This document shows positions 1-8,155 of a stretch of 64,000 bases of DNA, one piece after another. The notes beneath the pieces are model-generated. The model saw only the letters and a list, made by a program, of their open reading frames with translations. It was not told the DNA's origin and searched no databases. A program made the position numbers and the translations under genes. Source of the stretch: Helicobacter sp. 13S00477-4 (GTDB lineage Bacteria > Campylobacterota > Campylobacteria > Campylobacterales > Helicobacteraceae); contig NZ_MLAS01000004.1 in the NCBI RefSeq assembly GCF_002272785.1, positions 58,726 through 122,725 on the forward strand, read 5' to 3'. Each line of letters begins with the position of its first letter. Positions within the stretch are counted from its first letter, which is position 1.

Positions 1-1237
1 TTTTGTGTATAGGGTTTCAAAAATTTTTGAAGACTCTTTAATGAGCCGGTTGATAAGGATTTTAGAAGATTGTATTGCCCATAAGCCTCATATACAAACA
101 TTGGCTAATTCGATATCACAATATTTTTCAAAAGCCGTTTTAGGTATTGGGGCTTTGAGTTTACTCTGGTGGTATTATTTTGGGGGTATTGGGTTTGAAC
201 ATTCTTTAATCATAGCAATTTCTGTGATTGTGATTTCTTGTCCTTGTGCTTTGGCTTTAGCCACACCCATAGCAACTGTAATTGGTTTGGGAGAGGCTTA
301 TAAAAATGGATTAGTCTTTAAGGAAGCTTCTTTTTTGGAAAGAATGGCTAAAGCAGATGTGGTACTTTTAGACAAAACTGGTACATTGACGCTTGGACAA
401 CCTGATGTAGTTGAAGTCATAAAAATTAAAGAATTTGATAAAAAGATTTTAAGTGCGTTTGTTTCTTGCAGTAAGCACCCTATTTCTCAAGGTATCCTTA
501 GGTATTTAGGAGAGGTAAATTTTCCTATCAGTGGATTTTGTGAGGTTCCTGCTAGAGGCATTTGTGGGTTTGGAGATTCTAAGAGGCTTTTAGGTGGGAG
601 CTTAGAGTATCTACGTTCTGAAGGAGTAACAGTTTTTGAGCCAAAAATGATTGAAGATACAGCTTTTGCTTATGCTGTAGATGGAGAGTTGGTAGCAATA
701 TTTTTACTAAGAGATGTTTTGAAAGAAGATGCAAAAGAATTTATAAATAATATATCACAAAAAAATATTGAAGTAAAAATCCTTAGTGGGGATAAAGAGC
801 CTGTAGTGAAAAAAATAGCTCAAGAGCTTGGTATCAAACATTATAAAGCAGCTTTAATGCCTGAAGAAAAAGTTGGGATTGTGGATTCTTATCACAAGGA
901 AGGCAAGGTTGTTGTGATGATAGGGGATGGGATTAATGATGTTTTAGCTTTAAGCAAAAGCGATGTTGGGATTTCAATGGGTGCTGGCAGTGATATTGCG
1001 ATTGCTTCTTCAGATATTGTTGTTCTTGATGATAAACTTAAAACACTTTTAAAAGCTTTTGAGATTTCTAAAAAGAGTTATTTAGCTATCAAGCAAAATA
1101 TTGCACTGAGTATTTTTTATAATATTTTAATGATACCTTTGGCAATGATGGGATTTATTATTCCTCTTTTGGCAGCCTTTAGTATGAGTGTGAGCTCTCT
1201 TTTAGTTGTAGGGAATAGTTTACGTATTAAGAGCTGA
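1..1237 (+). CDS. Copper-type P-type ATPase, 3' part (5' end outside window)
   Basis: C-terminal part of a P1B heavy-metal ATPase in the inner membrane. The frame is open to the left edge, so the metal-binding domain and first membrane helices lie outside; the GTG at 5 is not a real start. Counting from 5, the metal-site CPC is at 79-81, the phosphorylation motif DKTGT at 123-127, the nucleotide-domain HP at 158-159 and the hinge GDGIND at 307-312. The last helix reads MSVSSLLVVGNSLR, the Met/Ser-Ser pattern of Cu(I) pumps. Two jobs are possible: copper export (CopA) or copper delivery to cbb3 oxidase (CcoI/FixI). The cbb3 operon in this window makes CcoI worth considering, but the missing N-terminus prevents a decision. 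The family call is firm. Confidence 0.9.
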   Translation, partial: FVYRVSKIFEDSLMSRLIRILEDCIAHKPHIQTLANSISQYFSKAVLGIGALSLLWWYYFGGIGFEHSLIIAISVIVISCPCALALATPIATVIGLGEAYKNGLVFKEASFLERMAKADVVLLDKTGTLTLGQPDVVEVIKIKEFDKKILSAFVSCSKHPISQGILRYLGEVNFPISGFCEVPARGICGFGDSKRLLGGSLEYLRSEGVTVFEPKMIEDTAFAYAVDGELVAIFLLRDVLKEDAKEFINNISQKNIEVKILSGDKEPVVKKIAQELGIKHYKAALMPEEKVGIVDSYHKEGKVVVMIGDGINDVLALSKSDVGISMGAGSDIAIASSDIVVLDDKLKTLLKAFEISKKSYLAIKQNIALSIFYNILMIPLAMMGFIIPLLAAFSMSVSSLLVVGNSLRIKS

Positions 1238-1258
1238 CAGTATTTTTATATAAAATGA

Positions 1259-1273
1259 TAATAATTACTATTT
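1259..1273. promoter_or_regulatory. Fur-box-like operator upstream of hugZ
   Basis: The sequence TAATAATTACTATTT matches the H. pylori-type Fur box (TAATAAT-N-ATTATTA) at about 12 of 14 positions. It lies about 100 bp before hugZ, a gene expected to be iron-repressed. The assignment is inferred from the match and the neighbour. Confidence 0.5.
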
Positions 1274-1334
1274 TTATATTATTTTAAGGAAACTTGTTTT
1301 AAAATGCTGTTTAATTTAAAAACAAACGCTAAAT

Positions 1335-1356
1335 TATAAATGTCAATATGACATTT
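1335..1356 (+). promoter_or_regulatory. Probable hugZ promoter overlapped by a small palindrome
   Basis: A TATAAA -10 candidate lies at 1335-1340. An inverted repeat, AAATGTCA (1338-1345) and TGACATTT (1349-1356) with a 3-nt centre, overlaps it and the likely transcription start. hugZ begins 20 bp further on. The palindrome could be a second operator. Confidence 0.4.
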
Positions 1357-1375
1357 TAGAACTAAAGGAACAAAA

Positions 1376-2134
1376 ATGGAAGTAGGAAGTGTGATTGCTC
1401 ATATGAATGAGCATCATCAAGCAGAATTAGCAGGTCTTTTAAAAAAGTTCGCTCAAATATCAAATCCTCAAAATTCAAAACTTTTGAACGTTGATTCAAT
1501 GGGGATGGATATAGGTTATGATTCAGATAAGACTTTTAGGATAGATTTTCCCCAAAAAGTTTCTGATATGCAAGATGGCTTGAAGAACGCTATTATAGAT
1601 CTTTGTAAGAGTGTTCCTAAGACATTGGATATTGATTTAGTGAAGAAGGAAATTGAAGATTTTATCAATGAATTTGGTTCCGTCATTATTTCAAGTATCC
1701 ATCCTTCAAATCAAGCTATTTGTTCTTATGCCCCTCTTTTGAAGTGTGGAGGAAAATTTTATATCTATATCAGCGAAGTTAGTGAACATTATGAGAGTCT
1801 TAGGGCATATCCAAAAAATGTTGAAGTGATGTTCATTGAGGATGAATGCAAAGCAAAATCTGTAATTTTAAGGAAACGATTGAGGTATAAAACTGAAGTC
1901 GAATTTATCTCTCGAAACGAAGAATTTGAAAAAGTTTTTGATACTTTTGTAGAGCATACAGGTGGAGCAGGTGGGATTAAAACCATTCGCAATATGATGG
2001 ATTTTCATCTTGTCCGTTTGAATTTCTCAAAAGGTAGATTTGTGAAAGGTTTTGGACAGGCATATGACATTATTGATGGAAAAATCTCTTATATAGGAGG
2101 TGAAGGTAATCCACATAAAATGAAAAATAAATAA
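1376..2134 (+). CDS. hugZ: HugZ-type heme oxygenase
   Basis: Cytoplasmic heme-degrading enzyme of the split-barrel HugZ/ChuZ family, which opens heme to release iron. The 252 residues match the length and much of the sequence I recall for H. pylori HugZ: N-terminal MNEHHQAE, SVIISSIHPS, CSYAPLL, a long YPKNVEVMFIEDE...KAKSVILRKRLRYKT block, and C-terminal GRFVKGFGQAYDI. The C-terminal loop GEGNPHKM keeps the histidine (H247) that corresponds to the unusual distal heme ligand of this family. The ATG at 1376 follows AAAGGAAC. The gene stands alone between the P-ATPase and a long 3' region with three hairpins. A Fur-like box upstream suggests induction by iron limitation. Confidence 0.93.
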   Translation: MEVGSVIAHMNEHHQAELAGLLKKFAQISNPQNSKLLNVDSMGMDIGYDSDKTFRIDFPQKVSDMQDGLKNAIIDLCKSVPKTLDIDLVKKEIEDFINEFGSVIISSIHPSNQAICSYAPLLKCGGKFYIYISEVSEHYESLRAYPKNVEVMFIEDECKAKSVILRKRLRYKTEVEFISRNEEFEKVFDTFVEHTGGAGGIKTIRNMMDFHLVRLNFSKGRFVKGFGQAYDIIDGKISYIGGEGNPHKMKNK

Positions 2135-2160
2135 ATTCCTAATTGTTTAAGTTGTTTTAG

Positions 2161-2202
2161 CTAAAGGAGAGTTGGTGTGGTTGTGGTGTGGGTCTCCTTT
2201 AG
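2161..2202 (+). repeat. Hairpin with a G/T-only loop (3' of hugZ)
   Basis: Arms CTAAAGGAGA (2161-2170) and TCTCCTTTAG (2193-2202) pair perfectly over 10 bp. The 22-nt loop (2171-2192) contains only G and T and has four GG runs separated by 3-4 nt, so a two-layer G-quadruplex is possible. Confidence 0.6.
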
Positions 2203-2234
2203 TTTGGTTGTTTAGTTTGTAAATCGTGATTTTT

Positions 2235-2265
2235 AGTTAAAGCAATGAGCCACATTGCTTTAACT
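2235..2265 (+). repeat. Perfect 13-bp stem-loop 3' of hugZ
   Basis: AGTTAAAGCAATG (2235-2247) and CATTGCTTTAACT (2253-2265) pair perfectly around a 5-nt loop. No T-run follows directly, so it is probably not a terminator alone. It lies between two other hairpins in the 332-bp gap after hugZ. Confidence 0.65.
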
Positions 2266-2283
2266 TCGCATTATCTTCCTTTT

Positions 2284-2320
2284 AATAAATGCTGGGTTTT
2301 CCCAGTCATTTATTTTATCT
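2284..2320 (+). terminator. Rho-independent terminator candidate
   Basis: AATAAATGCTGGG (2284-2296) pairs with CCCAG-T-CATTTATT (2301-2314) around a TTTT loop, with one bulged T. The T-rich tract TTATCTT follows. It is the third hairpin after hugZ and would end either the hugZ transcript or a separate small RNA. The rest of the gap (2321-2466) is AT-rich with a -10-like TATACT at 2432-2437 for the next gene. Confidence 0.6.
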
Positions 2321-2466
2321 TAAATTTTACTACGAGTTTTTTGAATTATTCTTAAAAATATTAAAGAATGAAAATCTATTGAAATCTTATTGATTTATTG
2401 AAAATTTAAGGGTGAAAAATCAAAAGTGTTTTATACTTTGAATAAATTTTATCTCAAGGGATAGTA

Positions 2467-3375
2467 ATGAAATATTCCCAAACTGGTTTAGGAATTTTTT
2501 ATATGGCAGCTTCTTCTTTTAGCTTTGCTTTGATGAATGCTTTTGTAAAAATTCTTTCCCCGCAGCTCTCTCCAATGGAAAATATATTTTTCAGATCCTT
2601 TGTAATGGTTATTTTTGTTCTAGGATTGTTTGCATTTTTTCCACCTAATAATTCAAATAAGAAAAAAGGAGGTTGGGGGAAACTTATTTTTAGAGCTGTC
2701 ATTGGTGGGTTGAGTATGCTTGCTTTGTTTTATAATATTGCCACTATTCCTTTAGGTACAGCGACAGCATTTGCTCAAAGTGTTCCAATTTATACTGTGA
2801 TTTTTTCAATAATTTTTTTGCGTGAACGACCTAGTATTTCAGTTATTTTTGCTACGATTATTGGGTTTGGTGGTGTGATTTTTATTTCTCATCCAGGCAC
2901 AGATGGTTTGGGAATGAAAAATGTTTTTGCAGGTATTTTTAGTGGAGTGAGTGCAGCGTTAGCATTTGTTACTTTGAGGAGCTTGCGTGATTATTTTGAT
3001 GAAAAAAGTGTTGTATTTGCTTTTGGGATTACTATGTCTTTGATAGGAGGTATAGGAATGTTTGTATATATACCACCTCTTTCTGTCGGTTGGAATTTTC
3101 CTAATGGGATCGAATGGGTGTATATCTTAGCAATGGGGTTGGCAGGTACTTTTGGGCAACATTTTTTGACTCGTGCTTATATGCTCGCTCCAGCAGGGAT
3201 TGTCGCACCAATTGATTATAGTCGAATTGTTTGGGGTATAGTGTTGGGATTATTTTTGGGTGATAGTTTTCCTGATTTTATAAGTAGTATAGGGATATTA
3301 TTGATTTTGATTTCAGGCATTTTGATTGCCTTGCCAGTATTTTTACGTGATATCAAAAGGATAAAAAGTGCATAA
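2467..3375 (+). CDS. EamA/DMT-family transporter
   Basis: Inner-membrane protein of 302 residues with about ten hydrophobic helices arranged as two EamA repeats (roughly 8-140 and 155-295), the drug/metabolite transporter fold. Recognisable family signatures are the helix-3 region MLALFYNIATIPLGTATAFAQSVPIYTVIFSIIFLRERPS and its second-repeat counterpart GTFGQHFLTRAYMLAPAGIVAPIDYSRIVWG. Substrate cannot be told from sequence; relatives export metabolites or take up compounds such as S-adenosylmethionine. The ATG follows TCAAGGGATAGTA. The stop overlaps the GTG start of the CoA-binding protein by 8 bp, so the two are co-transcribed. Family is sure, substrate unknown. Confidence 0.85.
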   Translation: MKYSQTGLGIFYMAASSFSFALMNAFVKILSPQLSPMENIFFRSFVMVIFVLGLFAFFPPNNSNKKKGGWGKLIFRAVIGGLSMLALFYNIATIPLGTATAFAQSVPIYTVIFSIIFLRERPSISVIFATIIGFGGVIFISHPGTDGLGMKNVFAGIFSGVSAALAFVTLRSLRDYFDEKSVVFAFGITMSLIGGIGMFVYIPPLSVGWNFPNGIEWVYILAMGLAGTFGQHFLTRAYMLAPAGIVAPIDYSRIVWGIVLGLFLGDSFPDFISSIGILLILISGILIALPVFLRDIKRIKSA

Positions 3376-3787
3376 AGTGGATCAAATTTTAAAACAAGCT
3401 AAAAAAATTGCTATTATAGGTTTGAGTCCAGATATGAGTAAAGACAGCTATATTGTAGGGAAGTATTTGCAAGAAATGGGTTATATTATATTGCCTATTT
3501 ATCCTAAAGAAGAGTTTATATTAGGGGAAAAGGTTTATAGGGATATTAAAGAAGCCTTAGATGTTCATAAACCTGAAATTGTGGTTGTATTCCGCAAAAG
3601 TGAAGCTTGCCAGAGTATTGCTCAAGATGTTTTGTGTGCAAATTTTTTGCCTAAGATTTTTTGGATGCAATTAGGGATATATAATCAGATAGCCAAAGAT
3701 ATGTTGATGTCAAGAGATATTTTTGTAATAGAAAATAAATGTATTAAAATTGAACACCAAAAAATATTAGGAGAAAAAAATGATTGA
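3368..3787 (+). CDS. CoA-binding (YccU-type) protein
   Basis: Small cytoplasmic protein (139 residues) with a single Rossmann-like CoA-binding domain. KKIAIIGLSPDMSKDSYIVGKYLQEMGYIILPIYPK is the nucleotide/CoA-binding start, and the C-terminal NKCIKIEHQ resembles the C-terminal hallmark of the YccU family. The biochemical role of this family is not established. The GTG start at 3368 sits inside the end of the transporter gene, and the 3' end overlaps ilvA by 8 bp, so transporter, this gene and ilvA look like one translationally coupled operon. Confidence 0.82.
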   Translation: MHKVDQILKQAKKIAIIGLSPDMSKDSYIVGKYLQEMGYIILPIYPKEEFILGEKVYRDIKEALDVHKPEIVVVFRKSEACQSIAQDVLCANFLPKIFWMQLGIYNQIAKDMLMSRDIFVIENKCIKIEHQKILGEKND

Positions 3788-4991
3788 ATTGGAAAAGATA
3801 CGGCAAGCTCAAAGTAGAATCCAATCAATTATAGAATCAATCCCTCTTTCTTTTGCCCCACGTTTGAGTCAAGAAGTCGGTGCACAAATTTATTTGAAGA
3901 AAGAAAACCTCCAAAGAACTGGGGCATTTAAGATACGTGGAGCTTTTAATAAAATTGCAGGGATGAGTGAAATAGAGCGAAAAAATGGAGTCATTGCTTC
4001 TTCTGCTGGGAATCATGCTCAAGGAGTGGCGTATTCTGCTAGTCATTTTAGTATTCGTGCGGTTATTGTTATGCCTGAAGCAACTCCTTTGCTTAAAGTC
4101 ATTGCGACTAAAAGATTTGGTGCAGAAGTGATTTTGGCTGGGGATAACTATGATGAGGCATACGCATATGCTTTGAAATTGTCTTTAGAGCAAAAACTTC
4201 ATTTTATCCATCCTTTTGCCGATGATGAGGTTATGGCAGGACAGGGAAGTATTGGTCTTGAGATGATTGAAGAACAGCCTGATTTGAATATTATTTTAGT
4301 CCCCATTGGCGGGGGTGGCTTGATTGGTGGTATTGCAAGTGTTTACAAGGCACTCAAGCCTAATGTGAAGGTTATAGGTGTTACGGCTAGAGGAGCTAAA
4401 GCAATGAGGGAAAGCTTTAAAAAAGGCAAGATACAAAAAATAGAATCTGTTCGTACAATTGCAGATGGGATTGCTGTACGTGATGTGAATGAAAAAAATT
4501 ATCGCTATATTTGTGATGGTGTGTATGATATTGCTGAAGTTGATGATGAGGAGATAGCAAGTGGGATTTTGTATTTGCTTGAAAATCAAAAACTTGTTGT
4601 TGAAGGTGCTGGAGCTACTGGTGTAGCTGCTCTTTTGCATAAAAAAATCAATCTGAAACCTACTGATAAAATAGGTGTCCTTTTGAGTGGGGGTAATATT
4701 GATGTGACAATGTTGAATTTGATTATTGAGAAAGGATTGCTTAAATCTGACAGAAAGATGAAATTTAAAGTAATTTTAATAGATAAACCCGGCAGTTTAC
4801 AAAAGCTTACAGATATTTTGACACAGGTTGGGGCAAATATTGTTCAAATCGACTATGATAGGGTGAGTACAAGTTTGGATTATGGCGATGCAAGTGTTAC
4901 AATGGCTTTAGAAACCAAGGGTAGAGAGCATAAAGAAGCTATCAGATTTAAGTTATTGGAATATGGATATAGATTCAATGAGATTTTTTAA
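3780..4991 (+). CDS. ilvA: Threonine ammonia-lyase (threonine deaminase) with ACT domain
   Basis: PLP enzyme converting L-threonine to 2-oxobutanoate and ammonia. It is either the first step to isoleucine or part of threonine breakdown. The PLP lysine is K51 in TGAFKIRGAFNK; SAGNHAQG (about 75-82) binds the substrate carboxylate and the glycine-rich phosphate loop GGGGLIGG is at 177-184. A C-terminal ACT domain (about 328-403, KFKVILIDKPGSLQKLTDIL) makes it the 403-residue class with a single ACT domain. The TAATG overlap of its stop with the next start shows tight coupling. With the amino-acid catabolic genes later in the window, a catabolic role is as likely as a biosynthetic one. Confidence 0.92.
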   Translation: MIELEKIRQAQSRIQSIIESIPLSFAPRLSQEVGAQIYLKKENLQRTGAFKIRGAFNKIAGMSEIERKNGVIASSAGNHAQGVAYSASHFSIRAVIVMPEATPLLKVIATKRFGAEVILAGDNYDEAYAYALKLSLEQKLHFIHPFADDEVMAGQGSIGLEMIEEQPDLNIILVPIGGGGLIGGIASVYKALKPNVKVIGVTARGAKAMRESFKKGKIQKIESVRTIADGIAVRDVNEKNYRYICDGVYDIAEVDDEEIASGILYLLENQKLVVEGAGATGVAALLHKKINLKPTDKIGVLLSGGNIDVTMLNLIIEKGLLKSDRKMKFKVILIDKPGSLQKLTDILTQVGANIVQIDYDRVSTSLDYGDASVTMALETKGREHKEAIRFKLLEYGYRFNEIF

Positions 4992-6244
4992 TGGTTACAT
5001 TTGAAGGGGTTGTTTTATATATAAGATTTTGGCTAGAGAGTCATAGCCATACTAAGAGATCTTTAGATGTTGTTGATATTTTATTTTTCATCATTGCTTG
5101 TTTGAGCGTTTCTTTACAATTTTTGATGATAGGACAAATATCAATTAGTTATAAAGAGGCTTATGGTTTTTTTTATGAAAAAAATTTTATATTTGATTTG
5201 GTTCGTTTGAGCGTAGAGATTTTTGGTCAGAACGATTATGCTTTGAGGGTTCCTTTTATTTTACTCCATTTTTTTAATATGCTTTTGATTTATGCTATCA
5301 GCAGAAATTATCTTAAAAAGCCTACAGATAGTCTTTTTGCCGTTTTGATTTATGCAATGTTGCCGGGTGTTAATTTTAGTGCTATGTTAGTTATTAAAAG
5401 TGGATTTATTATTTTCATATCTTTATTGGTTTGTTATATCAATATTCGTTATAAAAAAATTCCTTATATTGTATTATTCTTTAGTATCTTTATTGATAGC
5501 AGTTCAAGTGTGTTGTTTTTAGCCGTGACTTTTTATGCTATTAAGAATAAAATGCCAAGAACCATTATTTATTGTCTTTGTGGATTTGCTATCAATATGT
5601 ATCTATTTAATATGGATATTGGGGGGAGACCTCAAGGGCATTTTTTGGATATTTTGAGTGAGATGGCAATGCTTTTTTCACCTTTTTTATTCATTTATTA
5701 CAGCTATGCACTTTATTGGGCAATTACAAAGTATGAAGATAATTTGATGATTTATATTAGTGTTACTAGTGTTGTATTTGCACTTTTGCTATCTATCCGA
5801 CAAAATGTTGATTCTGAGATTTTTATCCCGATGAGTGTGGTAGGGTTGCCATTAATGATTAAGAGTTTTTTTAATGATATGAGGATTCGATTGCCTCGTT
5901 TTAGAAGTCGTTATAAGATGCGTTTTTTAATTGTTTTTATCACTTTATTTTTGGAGATATTTATTTTATTTGGCAATAAATGGAGTTATTTTTTTACTTC
6001 AAAAGATAATTTTGCTTCAAATTATTATATGGCTAAAGAAATCGCAAAAGCACTAAAACAATATGGTATTGAAGCCATCCATCTCAAAGATGATAAACTT
6101 GCATTACGATTAAGATTTTATGGTATCAAAGATAGTAAAGATTTTCGTCTCATCAAGATTCCAAATGGCAGGAAAGGAGATATTGGTATAGAATATATGG
6201 GTAGGAATATCCGTTCTTATAATATCATCAAGTTAAAGAAATGA
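4991..6244 (+). CDS. Multi-spanning membrane protein, possibly GT-C glycosyltransferase-like
   Basis: Not recognised with certainty. The 417 residues hold about nine to ten hydrophobic helices between 30 and 330, then a soluble C-terminal part of about 80 residues (SNYYMAKEIAKALKQYGIEAIHLKDDKLALRLRFYGI). Helices followed by an extracytoplasmic C-terminal domain, with the early FGQNDYALRVPFILLHFFNMLLIYAISRNYLKK stretch, resemble the dolichyl-phosphate-mannose type (GT39/ArnT-like) transferases; an acidic residue pair expected in the first loop is only tentatively visible. The start overlaps the ilvA stop by one base and the end overlaps the pseudopilin by 4 bp. Function open. Confidence 0.6.
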   Translation: MVTFEGVVLYIRFWLESHSHTKRSLDVVDILFFIIACLSVSLQFLMIGQISISYKEAYGFFYEKNFIFDLVRLSVEIFGQNDYALRVPFILLHFFNMLLIYAISRNYLKKPTDSLFAVLIYAMLPGVNFSAMLVIKSGFIIFISLLVCYINIRYKKIPYIVLFFSIFIDSSSSVLFLAVTFYAIKNKMPRTIIYCLCGFAINMYLFNMDIGGRPQGHFLDILSEMAMLFSPFLFIYYSYALYWAITKYEDNLMIYISVTSVVFALLLSIRQNVDSEIFIPMSVVGLPLMIKSFFNDMRIRLPRFRSRYKMRFLIVFITLFLEIFILFGNKWSYFFTSKDNFASNYYMAKEIAKALKQYGIEAIHLKDDKLALRLRFYGIKDSKDFRLIKIPNGRKGDIGIEYMGRNIRSYNIIKLKK

Positions 6245-6966
6245 GATCCGCATTCAGTTTATTTGAAATACTTATTGTTGTGGTCATTCTTGGCATACTC
6301 GCTTCTTTTGCTTTCTTAAGAAATGATAATACACTCAATCAAGCAGCAAAATCTTTGCTTGAACATATTGCTTATACGCGTCATTTGGCTTTAAATGATG
6401 ATTTAGTTTTTACAAAATTGAACCAGACAAAAGGACTTGTGAATCGCTTTAGGAGTATCGATCCTAATGGTCTTATACTGCTTAATCCTATGTGGCAGAT
6501 ACAATTTCATTTCACAGGTAAATACACAATGTTTAGTTATAGTATTTATGTAGATACACCTCGTTTTGCACCCACAACACATTATGATGGTCGTCCAATG
6601 GATGGAGATATTATTGCCATAGAAGGGAATGATAGGAAATGTTTGAGTGGCTATAATAATAAAAATATTTCTGATATGTGCAAAAACAATTCTAGTGTTT
6701 TTGTGAGGTTGCATGAAGCTTATGGATTAGAAAAATTTTATGTACAAGCAGATGAATTTTGCCAAGAGCTTAGGGGAGCTAGGATATATTTTGATCGTTT
6801 TGGTAGACCATATTGTGGTAAAAGAGAAGCATTGAGCAGACCTTTTAAAATTATTTTAGAAAAAAATAAGAAAAAAAGAATCATTTGTGTTTTGCCTGTA
6901 AGTGGGTATAGTTTTTTGTTGAAATCTGGGGATGATTGTGAAAAGAAAAATAGCTATTCTTTGTGA
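6241..6966 (+). CDS. Type II secretion / type IV pilus pseudopilin-like protein
   Basis: The N-terminus MRSA|FSLFEILIVVVILGILASFAFL is a class III prepilin signal: four-residue leader, Phe at mature +1, Glu at +5 and a 20-residue hydrophobic helix. The residue before the cut is Ala, not the usual Gly. The 241-residue protein has a globular C-terminal domain with several cysteines (GNDRKC, DMCKNN, DEFCQEL, RPYCGK, CVLP, DDCEKK) that could form disulfides in the periplasm. It may be a component of the pilus-like machine encoded at 25-27 and 33-40 kb, although it lies 19 kb away. Its 3' end overlaps the next gene by about 30 bp. A prepilin peptidase is not in this window. Confidence 0.78.
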   Translation: MRSAFSLFEILIVVVILGILASFAFLRNDNTLNQAAKSLLEHIAYTRHLALNDDLVFTKLNQTKGLVNRFRSIDPNGLILLNPMWQIQFHFTGKYTMFSYSIYVDTPRFAPTTHYDGRPMDGDIIAIEGNDRKCLSGYNNKNISDMCKNNSSVFVRLHEAYGLEKFYVQADEFCQELRGARIYFDRFGRPYCGKREALSRPFKIILEKNKKKRIICVLPVSGYSFLLKSGDDCEKKNSYSL

Positions 6967-8095
6967 TTTTGATATTGCCAAACGACCGCGACCATTTCGC
7001 ATGATAAAAATGCTTCAAGAAGAATATAAAATATTTGCCATCAGTAAGGAAGGATCTTTTATACAAGGGATTGAGTGTTTTTCCTTTCCTGCTGCTAAGA
7101 GTTCAAAACAACGAACTCAAAAAGAGGATCAAATCATTCAAAGTTATTGTTACAATAGAGAATTTGATAAATTGATTTATACTCCAAATCGTAGGGTTAT
7201 AACAGATATTTTAACTTCTATACCGGTGTTAGATTTGATTATAGTTGAAGATATTACGCTCTTACCTTTTGCTTCAGATTATGTTTTGAGGCATCCAAAT
7301 ACAAAAATTTTAATTGACTTGAGGGAATATTATCCTCTTGAGTATGAAAATGATTTTTTGTGGTTAGAGACTTTTGGGGTATTTTTTAAATATTTATGTA
7401 CGCAGTATTTACCTTGTGTTGATTTTGCTATCACTGTGAGTGAGGGCATTGCTATGAGATATCAAAAAGATTTTGGAATTGCTTGTGAAATTTTTTATTC
7501 TTTGCCGCCATTTTTTGACCTTGTGCCTTCTAAGCTTTCTTGTCGATTTGAAATCATCTATCATGGATTTTTGAGTCCTGATAGGCATTCAAAAAATTTA
7601 CTTCAGATTGCCCATTTATTGGATGAAAGGTTTTGTTTGAACATAATGGGTTTGAGCAATCAAAAAGGTTTTATTGAAGGAATGCAACAAGAAGCTCAAA
7701 ATATTTCAAACTTGAAATTTTTAGCCCCCGTGTGCATGGAAGATATTATTCCTTTTTGCAATCGTTTTGATATTGGTTTGATTACTTTACCTAAAAATGG
7801 GTTCAATAATACCTATGCTTTACCTAATAAATTTTTTGAATATATCCAATCAAGATTATGCGTGGTTTCTACCCCAATCTTTGAAGTAAAATCTTTGATA
7901 GAGGAGTTTAATATTGGTCAGTGTGCAAATGGATTTGAAGCTGAAGATGTTGCGAGGGTTTTGAATGGACTTGATAAAAGATTGTTAGGAGCTTATAAAC
8001 ATAATGCATCTAACATAGCACAAAAATATAGCACCCAAACCAATCATTCAAAAATAATCAGCATCATTGAGGGTATTTTAAATGCTAAAAAATGA
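6938..8095 (+). CDS. GT4-like glycosyltransferase
   Basis: Probable cytoplasmic glycosyltransferase of about 385 residues with two Rossmann domains. Supporting signs are the C-terminal-domain start FEIIYHGFLSPDRHSKNLLQIAHLL, the mid-domain LKFLAPVCMEDIIPFCNRFDIGLITL and the donor-binding motif ALPNKFFEYIQSRLCVVSTP with the NKFFEY and following Pro typical of GT4 enzymes. Donor and acceptor are unknown; surface polysaccharide or protein glycosylation is possible. GTG at 6938 has GGGG six bases upstream and is preferred over the ATG at 6932, which would have no spacing. It overlaps the pseudopilin gene, so co-transcription is likely. Confidence 0.72.
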   Translation: MKRKIAILCDFDIAKRPRPFRMIKMLQEEYKIFAISKEGSFIQGIECFSFPAAKSSKQRTQKEDQIIQSYCYNREFDKLIYTPNRRVITDILTSIPVLDLIIVEDITLLPFASDYVLRHPNTKILIDLREYYPLEYENDFLWLETFGVFFKYLCTQYLPCVDFAITVSEGIAMRYQKDFGIACEIFYSLPPFFDLVPSKLSCRFEIIYHGFLSPDRHSKNLLQIAHLLDERFCLNIMGLSNQKGFIEGMQQEAQNISNLKFLAPVCMEDIIPFCNRFDIGLITLPKNGFNNTYALPNKFFEYIQSRLCVVSTPIFEVKSLIEEFNIGQCANGFEAEDVARVLNGLDKRLLGAYKHNASNIAQKYSTQTNHSKIISIIEGILNAKK

Positions 8096-8122
8096 GCAAG
8101 ATTTAAGAGTGATAATTTTTGT

Positions 8123-8128
8123 TATAAT
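8123..8128 (+). promoter_or_regulatory. Putative metG promoter (-10 TATAAT)
   Basis: TATAAT in the context TTTTTGTTATAATTG, the extended AT-rich -10 pattern of Helicobacter sigma-80 promoters. It sits 27 bp before metG. Confidence 0.55.
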
Positions 8129-8155
8129 TGTAAGAGTGAAAACCGAAGGAAAAAA

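Noticed and set aside
2135..2466. tRNA, SRP RNA or tmRNA in the gap after hugZ
   Set aside because: No cloverleaf, CCA end, GGAA tetraloop or tag-peptide pattern was found; only hairpins are seen.
4296..4640. Minus-strand open frame of 114 codons inside ilvA
   Set aside because: It is fully inside a well-supported gene, has biased low-complexity composition (Asn, Ile, Thr, Ser) and no ribosome-binding site; it is a shadow frame.
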